From the NCBI GenBank assembly GCA_963678565.1, contig OY782875.1:62001-126000 (forward strand): 64,000 bases of DNA, written 5' to 3'. The notes below the pieces were generated by a model. The model had not been told where the DNA came from, searched no databases, and was given only the letters and a program-made list of their open reading frames with translations. Numbering within the stretch: position 1 is the first letter of the stretch; each line of letters starts with the position of its first letter. The DNA is from SKHV01 sp963678565. GTDB lineage: Bacteria > Bacteroidota > Bacteroidia > Bacteroidales > Prolixibacteraceae. Made by a program: the position numbers and the translations under genes. Positions 39,533 to 47,173 of the stretch are shown here, in pieces.

Positions 39533-41905
39533 ATGATTTATAAAGATCTAATTTCATTTTTCCGGAACATGAAAAAATATCCGGGCTTATTCATTGCCAA
39601 TATTATTGGTTTATCGGTTGGGATTCTGGCGGTAATGTTTGTATACATTTATTCGGTAAAAGAACTAAGTGCCGATCGATTTCATCGTAATTCTAAAAGC
39701 ATTTATCGTATTACCCATACAGATACAAGTTCTTCGATGGCGGATAGTAACACCCCATATCCAATGGGAAAAACCATCGACACTCAGTGTCCTGAAATTG
39801 AAAATTTCACCCGAATTGAAACCAATCAACAAGCATATTCGGTCAGTACTTCAAATATCGAGCTCAAAAAACAGTCGATAACCTTTGTCGACAAAGGCTT
39901 TTTTGAAATGTTTAGTTTTTCCTTAGCAATGGGCGAACCTCAACCGTTGTTTGAAAACCCAAAACAGATGATTATCTCGGAAGAATATGCCCAGAAACTA
40001 TTTGGCAAACGAAATCCCTTGGGAGAAACTGTTCGAGTGAAAAGCCCTGAAACAATTGAGAATTATACAATTGTTGGGGTACTTGAAAATTTTCCCGACA
40101 ATTCAACTTTGACACCTCATATCATTGTGGATATTAAAAATCAAAAATATGAAAATACAGCTTCGTGGGGACTACATTCGCCACAATTGTTTTTGCAATT
40201 GGTAGAAAATACAAATGTAAGCAAGCTTGAGCAAAAGATTTTAGATGTGGTAGCTATAGAAAAAAACAAAGCTTATAAACGCAATTACAAAACCGATTAT
40301 ATCCTACAACCTCTTTCTGAGCTATACATTAACTCAAGCAATGTTGCAGATAGAATGCCCAAAGGAGATTTGAGTATTGTGAAAATACTAATTATTTGTG
40401 GGATCATTCTATTAACATTTGTGTCCTTAAATTACCTAATCCTCAACTTCGGATTTTACATCAAAAAATCATCGCAACTAAATATTCAAAAAATACTAGG
40501 AGCTACAAAACAAATACAAATTAAAAAATTCGTGCATAATTCTATTGCAATGGTAATCATTGCGTTTCTTTGCTCGCTTGCACTTTATCCGCTTTTCTAT
40601 AATCTAATTAGTACCTCCTGGGGCATTCGTTATCAGCTATTTTCGCCCGATGATTACAAAATGTGGTTCGGAATTTTAATTTTAATGATAGCCTTTGGGC
40701 TTTTCACTGGTCTTTTGCAATATTTTATCACATCGAGCATTATACAAAGTAGAAAAGTTAATAAAAAGCAAGGCTTTATTACAGCACTTGTTAGCTTTCA
40801 ACTGAGCATCTTTATAATTGCAATCATCAGTGTAGCAGGAATTCATAAACAGCTGAGCTACATGCAGAATTCCAATAAAGGTTTCGATTTAGAAAACACC
40901 TATCATTTAAGTTTTCAAAGTTTCGAGATGCTTGATCAATTTAAAAACGAATTCGAAAGTTATCCATTTATCAAAGCAATGTCGGTCGGAGAAGGTCTTT
41001 ATCAAAATGAATACAGACATGAATCCTTTAAGCTTGAAAACACCAACAAAACAATCGATGCTCAACCTTTAATTGGAGATTACAATTTTTTAAGAGCCTA
41101 TAACATCCAATTGTTGGAAGGACAAAACTTAGATAAAGAAAAGATTCAGAATTTAGGTCATGAAATATTTATGGGCAATGGAACAATCCCTGATGTTTTG
41201 GTAAATAAAACCTTTGTTAAAAAAGCTGGTCTAGAAAACCCAATTGGTACAATTTTAAATACTCCTGCGCATCAAATTAAAATTGTTGGTGTTTTCAATG
41301 ATGTTAAAAATCTCCCATTTTATTACAATTCAAAACCAATCCTGCTGGCTTACAACTTAAGTGGCGCCATTTCTGCACTTAACATTTCAGTAGTTAATGG
41401 ACAAGAAAAGGCTTTTTTAGAAGCAGCAACTAAATTCTACGAGCAACAAGATTTAAGTGACTATCTCGAATTTCTAATTTGGCACTACGATTTTGAAAAT
41501 GAATACCAGAAAGAAAGCAATTTAATGTCCTTTTTCAATATCATTACGGGCATCATCCTTTTTGTACTTCTTATTGGGATAATAGGATTGAGCCTTCATA
41601 TAGCCGAAATAAAAACTAAAGAAATAGGCATTCGCAAAGTGAATGGTGCTAAAATTTCGGAAGTTTTAATACTACTGAATAAAGACTTTGTAAAATGGAT
41701 TACGCTGGCATTTATTGTAGCTACACCAATTGCAATTTACGCTATGAATAAATGGCTCGAAAACTTTGCATACAAAACCAGCTTAAGTTGGTGGATCTTT
41801 GCGCTAGCGGGTCTATTAGCACTGGGAATTACATTGCTTACAGTTTCGCTCCAAAGCTGGAAAGCAGCCACACGAAATCCTGTGGAAGCGCTGCGGTATG
41901 AATAA
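39533..41905 (+). CDS. Array permease P12, sister of P2
   Basis: This is the last permease (790 residues). Its body matches P2 throughout: N-terminus FFRNMKKYPGLFIANI, YPMGKTI, SPQLFLQL, ADRMPKGD, DVLVNKTFVKKAG and FNDVKNLPFYYNSKP. The first-half coupling segment is decayed (LNIQKILGATKQIQ). The constant module (from residue 696) resembles P5 rather than P2 and has private changes (PIAIYAM, LGITLLTVSLQSW). After its stop, transcription would run into the antisense of a dead LytTR gene. No hairpin terminator is visible here. Confidence 0.92.
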   Translation: MIYKDLISFFRNMKKYPGLFIANIIGLSVGILAVMFVYIYSVKELSADRFHRNSKSIYRITHTDTSSSMADSNTPYPMGKTIDTQCPEIENFTRIETNQQAYSVSTSNIELKKQSITFVDKGFFEMFSFSLAMGEPQPLFENPKQMIISEEYAQKLFGKRNPLGETVRVKSPETIENYTIVGVLENFPDNSTLTPHIIVDIKNQKYENTASWGLHSPQLFLQLVENTNVSKLEQKILDVVAIEKNKAYKRNYKTDYILQPLSELYINSSNVADRMPKGDLSIVKILIICGIILLTFVSLNYLILNFGFYIKKSSQLNIQKILGATKQIQIKKFVHNSIAMVIIAFLCSLALYPLFYNLISTSWGIRYQLFSPDDYKMWFGILILMIAFGLFTGLLQYFITSSIIQSRKVNKKQGFITALVSFQLSIFIIAIISVAGIHKQLSYMQNSNKGFDLENTYHLSFQSFEMLDQFKNEFESYPFIKAMSVGEGLYQNEYRHESFKLENTNKTIDAQPLIGDYNFLRAYNIQLLEGQNLDKEKIQNLGHEIFMGNGTIPDVLVNKTFVKKAGLENPIGTILNTPAHQIKIVGVFNDVKNLPFYYNSKPILLAYNLSGAISALNISVVNGQEKAFLEAATKFYEQQDLSDYLEFLIWHYDFENEYQKESNLMSFFNIITGIILFVLLIGIIGLSLHIAEIKTKEIGIRKVNGAKISEVLILLNKDFVKWITLAFIVATPIAIYAMNKWLENFAYKTSLSWWIFALAGLLALGITLLTVSLQSWKAATRNPVEALRYE

Positions 41906-41925
41906 AATGAGTTGAAACTAAAATA

Positions 41926-42545
41926 TTAAATCATCATTTTTTGTAGTACGCTATCACGACGTTGACGGGAAATCGGGATACGACTTCCATCGTTCATGAG
42001 AATATAACCACCATCGGTTTTTACACATGCCGAAATTTTATCGGCACTAATTAGGTGCGTCTGGTGTGTACGAATAAACCCCGAATATTCTAAGATTTCG
42101 GAATAGTTTTTTAATGTTTTACAAAAAAAATATTGATTGCCGCTATCAAAAAATATTCGGGTATAATTGCCATCGGCCCCCAAACGAATAATTTTACTTA
42201 TAACTACAAACTCAACTCTATCAGTCGGGGTATTGCCAGCTTTTTTTCTTCATCAGATCGATCGATGTTGGCAACCAATTCAACGAGCCGCAGATTTTCG
42301 TTTTTCTTTCCAATCTGATCGGCAGCTTTCTTAACCGCTTTTGATAGTTCAAAAATATCAATTGGCTTTAAAATGTAGTCGATGGCATAAACTTATCAGC
42401 CTGAATTCCAAGCTAATCGAATGCTGTAACAAATATTACTTCGAACATTTGATTCTCTATCGACTTCAACAAATCGAAACCCGAACCACCAGTCATTTCA
42501 ATGTCGAGAAAAATTAGCTCTGGATTGCTACTAAAATTGGCTTGC
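41926..42545 (-). pseudogene. LytTR-family response regulator, decayed
   Basis: The minus strand encodes a readable LytTR DNA-binding domain at 41926-42183 (LGADGNYTRIFF, GFIRTHQTHLI, SRIPISRQRR) and, upstream, pieces of a receiver: LIFLDIEMTGGSGFDLL with the phospho-Asp, VIFVTAFD and AIDYILKPIDIFEL. The pieces are separated by a TAG at 42413-42415 and a one-base deletion near 42385-42391. The receiver N-terminus (the usual VDDE motif) is missing. It therefore cannot make a full regulator. LytTR regulators often control neighbouring exporters, so this may be the array's former regulator (inference). Confidence 0.8.
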
Positions 42546-42629
42546 TGTTTGCCGCAACAATTAAAGAACTGACTTATTCATCTGTTTTATTTCTACGATA
42601 GAGGTATAAATAATTAACATGGCCTGCAT

Positions 42630-42646
42630 AATTTTTTTACACTCTT
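42630..42646 (+). promoter_or_regulatory. Second copy of the candidate NtrC-type activator motif
   Basis: AATTTTTTTACACTCTT lies 49 bp before a TGGCAC box. It repeats, in the opposite orientation and with one extra T, the motif found before the ATPase genes. Confidence 0.5.
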
Positions 42647-42694
42647 AAAAATACAAATACCTCAACTATCTATACTAATGTGTTTTACAATACA

Positions 42695-42710
42695 TGGCAC
42701 AAAGTTTGAA
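42695..42710 (+). promoter_or_regulatory. Candidate sigma-54 promoter of the adaptor-channel operon
   Basis: TGGCACAAAGTTTGAA matches the TGGCAC-N5-TTGC consensus except for the final C. It stands about 36-42 bp before the adaptor start codon, placing the predicted transcript start near 42720. Confidence 0.65.
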
Positions 42711-42745
42711 ATTTCGATTCGACATAAAATATTAAATCCTTGAAA

Positions 42746-44005
42746 ATGGGAATGGACAGAAAAATAAAGCAAAAAAGCTGGTTACAGAAACACTATATCA
42801 AACTAATACTCGCAACTGCTTTTATTGTATTTGTATTAGTTAAGATCGTTTTCTCCGATCATCAATCAAAGCTTCGAGTTGATTATGAAAAAATTACCGT
42901 TGCCGAGGTGGTGGAAGATACATTTCAAGATTACATCAGCATTACAGGCATCACCGACCCAATTAAAACGGTTAGCCTTCATCCTTTGGTAAGCGGACAA
43001 ATTAAAACTAAACTAAAAGAAGAAGGCGATATGGTTCAAAAAGGCGATATCATTCTTACCATGTCGAATCCTGAATTAGAACAACAAATCATTGATCTTG
43101 AGGCCGAGTTGGAACAAGAGCGAATCAACCTTCAACAAAACAGAATCAAAGAGGAAAAAAACATGGCTGATTTAGGTGCAAAAATCAAGGACATGGAATT
43201 CTCTATTAATAGTGAACGTCGCAATTTTGAGGAAAAAAAATACGAGTTTGAACAAGGAATGATCCCCAAAAACACCTATTTAATTGCCAAAGAGACCTTC
43301 GAATATACGCTCGAAAAAAAAGACATGCTTTACGCGAATCTTCAACGCGATTCAATGACAAGCAAGCTCCATATTCAAAGTTTAGAGAACAATCTAAAAC
43401 GTAACGAAGCAAAATTCGAAATTGAAAAAAGAAAACTCGATGATTTGAATGTGAAGGCTACGGTAACCGGACGATTGAGTTCGCTTTCGAATGTTGAGAT
43501 TGGAGGCCAATTAAACAAAAATGCACAAATAGGTTACATCCGAGATCTTTCTCAATTACGATTATTGGCCAATATCGATCAGCATTATTCAACAAGGGTA
43601 GCTCGAAATCAGAATGCAACTTTTACTGCAGAAAATAATAAATACGACTTATATGTCAATAAGATTTCAATGGAGGTGGTTGATGGTAGTATTAAAGCCG
43701 AACTATTATTCGAATCAGAAATGCCCGCAAAAATTAGAGTTGGGCAAACCTATCATATCAAGCTCGAATTGGGCCAATCAAAAATTGCAATTATCATACC
43801 ACGAGGTGCATTCTTTCATAGTACTGGTGGACAATGGATTTATGTAATGGACAAATCTGGCGATTTTGCGATAAAGCGAAATATCCAAATAGGACGTCAA
43901 AATACCAACCAATACGAAATCATTGATGGATTAAAGCCGGGAGAAAAAGTTATTGTATCGGGCTACGACACTTTTGGAGATGTTGACATGCTAGTTTTTA
44001 AATAG
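42746..44005 (+). CDS. HlyD/MacA-type periplasmic adaptor protein
   Basis: The protein has about 419 residues from the ATG at 42746; another ATG at 42752 is equally possible, and a TTG at 42740 is less likely. A basic N-terminus and one TM helix (about 18-36) anchor it in the inner membrane. A lipoyl/barrel half (SLHPLVSGQIKTKLKEEGDMVQKGD) precedes a long alpha-helical hairpin (about 93-220, rich in Glu, Gln and Lys). The second lipoyl half (VKATVTGRLSSLS) and beta-barrel strands up to LKPGEKVIVSGYD follow. Such adaptors join an inner-membrane ABC permease to a TolC channel. It is the only adaptor near the twelve permeases and has its own sigma-54-like promoter. Confidence 0.92.
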   Translation: MGMDRKIKQKSWLQKHYIKLILATAFIVFVLVKIVFSDHQSKLRVDYEKITVAEVVEDTFQDYISITGITDPIKTVSLHPLVSGQIKTKLKEEGDMVQKGDIILTMSNPELEQQIIDLEAELEQERINLQQNRIKEEKNMADLGAKIKDMEFSINSERRNFEEKKYEFEQGMIPKNTYLIAKETFEYTLEKKDMLYANLQRDSMTSKLHIQSLENNLKRNEAKFEIEKRKLDDLNVKATVTGRLSSLSNVEIGGQLNKNAQIGYIRDLSQLRLLANIDQHYSTRVARNQNATFTAENNKYDLYVNKISMEVVDGSIKAELLFESEMPAKIRVGQTYHIKLELGQSKIAIIIPRGAFFHSTGGQWIYVMDKSGDFAIKRNIQIGRQNTNQYEIIDGLKPGEKVIVSGYDTFGDVDMLVFK

Positions 44006-44012
44006 AAGAATT

Positions 44013-45464
44013 ATGAATGTAAAGCTTATAATCATATTATTTATACTGTGTTTGAAACTAAATTCAAGTGCACAAGAGCAAATGAATTTAACCATGAACC
44101 AAGTGATCGAAATTGCACAACAAAAATCACTTAATGCTTACATCAATGAAAACCTTTTTCTTTCGAGCAGTTGGAAATACCGTGCATTTTTAGCGCAGAA
44201 ACGTCCATGGGTTGAATTTTTTTCACGTCCGATTGAATTCGATAAATCGATTGATGTTATTACCGACAACACCGGAACATATCTCAGCCGAACCGAAAAA
44301 TTCACCTCAGATGCAACCTTATCTGTATCGCAAAATATATTGTCAACAGGCGGAGAAATAAGTCTTTATACCGATTTGAATATGCTTAATAATTATTCAA
44401 ATGAAAATTTATTTTGGAGTGCAACTCCTGTTTCCATTCAGCTCTCACAGCCTCTTTTTCAATTTAATTCATTTAAATGGGACAAAAAACTAGCTCCTCT
44501 TAATTTTGAAATTGCAAAAAAAGAATACTCTCAATCAAATGAAGAAATAGCAATGAAAGCCATTTCCTATTTCTTCGATTTACTCGATGCGCAACTCCAA
44601 TATAAAATTGCCCAACTTAATAAACAATCGGCCGATAGCCTTTATATAAAAAGTAAAGGGCGATACGAACGTGGAGCCATTGCATTAATCGATCTTCAAC
44701 GATTGGAATTAAACATGTTGAATACGCATACCTCTTTCGAAAAAGCAAAAATGCAGCTCGAAAGAAATAAGTATGAATTGAAATCCTTTCTCGGCCTAAG
44801 GTACGATCAGGAATTAATGCTTGAAGTTCCCGATAGTGTGCCCGATTTAAATATTAATCCGCAAGAAGCTCTAAATATGGCGATGGCAAACAATCCTGAA
44901 ATTTTAGAATTTCAGCAAACCATTCTTCAAGCCGATAGAAATGTAGACAGAGCAAAAGGAAACAATGGACTTAGATCAAGTGTCGACCTGAACTTGGGAT
45001 TTGACAAATCGGGCCAATCCATCCAGTCGATCTATCAAAATCCCGATCGTGCCCAAGACGTTTCGGTAAGTCTTTATATTCCAATTCTCGATTGGGGAAT
45101 GAGTAAAGGCCAACGCGAAATGGCAATTTCTGACAAAAAAGTAGCAGTGGCCAGAGTTGAAATGGAAAAAAACGATTTTGAACAAAACATCCTGATGAGT
45201 GCCCTTGAATTCAATATGTTGAAATCGATGATTCTCAATGCCAAAAAAGCCAATGCCATTTCAGAAAAAACTTACCAAGTGGTTGAAGATCGTTTCTTAT
45301 TAGGTAAAGTTAATCTCGAAACTTTTTATGCTGCCCGAAACGAACGCGACAATGCCTTAAGCAACTACTATAACCGAATTAGAAATTATTGGTACTACTA
45401 TTATTACATGCGAAGCATTACTTTATACGATTTTCAAAATGAGGTTGCTTTGAGTAAAAATTGA
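44013..45464 (+). CDS. TolC-family outer-membrane efflux channel
   Basis: The 483-residue protein has a signal peptide (MNVKLIIILFILCLKLNSSAQ). Two repeats of the outer-membrane efflux domain follow, with the long amphipathic helices and strand pairs of TolC (DLQRLELNMLNTHTSFEKAK in the first, VEMEKNDFEQNILMSA in the second). It lies 7 nt after the adaptor, so the two form an operon. The pair would complete a tripartite exporter with the array ATPases and permeases. It ends in an aromatic-rich stretch (NYWYYYYYMRS) unusual for the family. Confidence 0.9.
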   Translation: MNVKLIIILFILCLKLNSSAQEQMNLTMNQVIEIAQQKSLNAYINENLFLSSSWKYRAFLAQKRPWVEFFSRPIEFDKSIDVITDNTGTYLSRTEKFTSDATLSVSQNILSTGGEISLYTDLNMLNNYSNENLFWSATPVSIQLSQPLFQFNSFKWDKKLAPLNFEIAKKEYSQSNEEIAMKAISYFFDLLDAQLQYKIAQLNKQSADSLYIKSKGRYERGAIALIDLQRLELNMLNTHTSFEKAKMQLERNKYELKSFLGLRYDQELMLEVPDSVPDLNINPQEALNMAMANNPEILEFQQTILQADRNVDRAKGNNGLRSSVDLNLGFDKSGQSIQSIYQNPDRAQDVSVSLYIPILDWGMSKGQREMAISDKKVAVARVEMEKNDFEQNILMSALEFNMLKSMILNAKKANAISEKTYQVVEDRFLLGKVNLETFYAARNERDNALSNYYNRIRNYWYYYYYMRSITLYDFQNEVALSKN

Positions 45465-45513
45465 TAAAACTAAACCAAAGTTAGCCGCACGATTTTCCAT
45501 ACTTTGAAAAGAC

Positions 45514-45531
45514 TTAGAAGAAGTCTTCTAA
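45514..45531. promoter_or_regulatory. Perfect dyad before the secreted protein
   Basis: TTAGAAGA-AG-TCTTCTAA is a perfect inverted repeat about 50 bp after the TolC-type gene. It lacks a following T-run, so it is more likely an operator or attenuated hairpin than a terminator. Confidence 0.4.
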
Positions 45532-45599
45532 TTTATTCTCAAAACTTTGTATATTCATATCATCTAAATTCTTTTTATTTCAAACTAAATCATACAGTT

Positions 45600-46283
45600 A
45601 TGAGAAAATTTTTTACTTTATTTTTTACAATTGCAGCAATGATTTCTGTTCAGGCACAAACATGGAATGCATCAACAATGGACGCCGCAACTTATGAAGA
45701 AAACTACGTTTACGAAGGTTTAACTATTTATGCAAGCACTGAGAGACCAGTTGTTATTGATGAAAATTCAAAATCCGCCGGTGATTATTCGTTTACCCAG
45801 CGCATAAAAATGGGAGGTAGCGCAGGCTGGACAGATGCCACAACACCTTCGGGCCGGGTTTTAGGTTTTGATGTAACAGGTAATTGTACCATAACAGTTT
45901 ATGTTATGTCATCTAACTCTTCTGCAACCGATCGTTATGTTGCAGTATATGCTGGTGATAATAATACCACCTTAATGGAAGAAAACGTACTTCCCACAAG
46001 CCTTGCGGGCTATTCGGCTACTTATACCGGTGACGCAACTACCATTTTTGTTGCCTCTACCAATAGTGGAATCAACATTTACGGCATCGATGTATCGTAT
46101 GGTGGCACAAAAAGTCGCGACTTGAAAGCAGCTAATGGAAAAATCGTATCTACCGAATACTACAGTATCACTGGAAAACGAATTGACGCCGAGGCAAGTA
46201 ATTTACCAAAGGGGGTTTACATTAAAAAAGTAACCTTTGAAAATGGTAAAATAGCAAGCTCAAAAGTAAATCGCTTGTTTTAA
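45600..46283 (+). CDS. Secreted protein with a T9SS-like C-terminal tail
   Basis: I start at the ATG at 45600 because it opens a textbook signal peptide (MRKFFTLFFTIAAMISVQAQ); an upstream TTG would place 32 residues before it. The mature part (about 205 residues) looks like an all-beta domain (GRVLGFDVTGNCTITVYVMS, NSGINIYGIDVSYG), similar in style to N-terminal domains of secreted Bacteroidota carbohydrate enzymes. The last 40 residues (YYSITGKRIDAEA, LPKGVYIKKV, SSKVNRLF) resemble a type A type IX secretion sorting domain. Export through the array's channel is not implied. No catalytic motif was recognised. Confidence 0.75.
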   Translation: MRKFFTLFFTIAAMISVQAQTWNASTMDAATYEENYVYEGLTIYASTERPVVIDENSKSAGDYSFTQRIKMGGSAGWTDATTPSGRVLGFDVTGNCTITVYVMSSNSSATDRYVAVYAGDNNTTLMEENVLPTSLAGYSATYTGDATTIFVASTNSGINIYGIDVSYGGTKSRDLKAANGKIVSTEYYSITGKRIDAEASNLPKGVYIKKVTFENGKIASSKVNRLF

Positions 46284-46299
46284 AATATTGCTCTGAATT

Positions 46300-46344
46300 A
46301 AGGGATGCATTTCAGAAGTCGAACTTCTATTTGCACCCTTTTTT
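46300..46344. terminator. Hairpin terminator between convergent genes
   Basis: A compound hairpin has outer arms AAGGG / CCCTT, TGCA pairs inside and an inner GAAGT / ACTTC stem. It is followed by a T-run on the plus strand. It overlaps the stop codon of the minus-strand hydrolase. Confidence 0.75.
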
Positions 46345-47167
46345 ATTCCACAAAAGTTGCCGGTAAACTCATCAATTGATATTGAATGGTTTTTGCCAAA
46401 CGATAATTTCCTAAAGAACCCGGATGCAGTAAATCGGTTTCTTTATTCATAAAGAATTTAGCCTGCGATTCAGCCATTGGATAAAGCCCACTCACTGAAT
46501 AAAGGTCGATTAAAGGTACTGCCCAAACCGAAGCAGCTTTGCGAAGCACATCCACATATTCATCGAGATATAAACCAAGACCGTTTGCAAATCTTTCTTC
46601 TGGCTGAATATTGGTCGCACTAAAAGTTGCAAATGCACGATGAATTGGGGTCATGATGATGATTTGTTGATCGGGATAATTGTTCTTCAGAAAAGACATT
46701 ACCTTGTTAATTCTACCACAAAAAGTTGTATCGTTGATATCAGGAGTACGATATTTACGTACCATCGTTGTTGCATTGAAATTGGTTTCCTTTGCCGTTT
46801 CGTTATAAAATTTACCAATAGGCGTATCGTGCATATAATCGTTGGTTCCTGCAAATATGATGATCGCATCCACAGCAGTTCCATGTTGCTTTTCGAGTTT
46901 CAAAGCTTGCCCGTAAACCCCAGTCCATTGATGCCCACTAATTCCATACACAAAAGGTTCAATATCGATCATTTTCACCAAATACTCCCAATAAACCACA
47001 CGTGGTATATTATCTCTCTCCCACTCTTGTGTCATCGAATCGCCTAAAAATGCAACACGCTTGCCATTCCAATGCGACTTAGTTTTTTTCACTTCGCTCA
47101 ATTCTTGAGCAATGCCTCCTAAAAAAACAAATAAAGTTAAAATGGTGGTTAAGATCGGTTTTTTCAT
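46343..47167 (-). CDS. SGNH/GDSL-family hydrolase, exported
   Basis: The 274-residue protein has a signal peptide (MKKPILTTILTLFVFLGGIAQ). It carries the four SGNH blocks: the nucleophile Ser in FLGDSMTQ (block I), Gly in YGISGHQW (II), Asn in FAGTNDY (III), and the Asp-His pair in DLLHPGSLGN (V). The family deacylates esters on polysaccharides or lipids. It lies 6 nt downstream of rlmN and is likely part of the same transcript. The exact ester substrate is unknown. Confidence 0.9.
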   Translation of the reverse strand: MKKPILTTILTLFVFLGGIAQELSEVKKTKSHWNGKRVAFLGDSMTQEWERDNIPRVVYWEYLVKMIDIEPFVYGISGHQWTGVYGQALKLEKQHGTAVDAIIIFAGTNDYMHDTPIGKFYNETAKETNFNATTMVRKYRTPDINDTTFCGRINKVMSFLKNNYPDQQIIIMTPIHRAFATFSATNIQPEERFANGLGLYLDEYVDVLRKAASVWAVPLIDLYSVSGLYPMAESQAKFFMNKETDLLHPGSLGNYRLAKTIQYQLMSLPATFVE

Positions 47168-47173
47168 AATTCG

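Larger units (their letters stand above)
14010..41905 (+). repeat. Nine dispersed copies of a 288-nt constant 3' module
   Basis: Copies are at 14010-14297, 16506-16793, 18879-19166, 21227-21514, 23558-23845, 32097-32384, 34460-34747, 36865-37152 and 41618-41905. Each forms the last 95 codons and stop of a permease. The block from KWLENFAYKT through WWIFALAG to NPVEALRYE is almost invariant in protein, while the DNA carries many synonymous changes. Adjacent copies share identical runs: 72 nt between P1 and P2, 56 nt between P4 and P5, and 50 nt between P8 and P9. P6, P7 and P11 keep only the terminal ~17 residues. Confidence 0.9.

Noticed and set aside
14010..41905. Diversity-generating retroelement
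   Set aside because: There is no reverse transcriptase gene and no template/variable pair with adenine-specific changes; the differences within the module are mostly synonymous.
14010..41905. Assembly error or very recent copying as the cause of the repeated tails
   Set aside because: Copies differ at many third positions and the bodies are distinct, so the repeats are real and not all recent.
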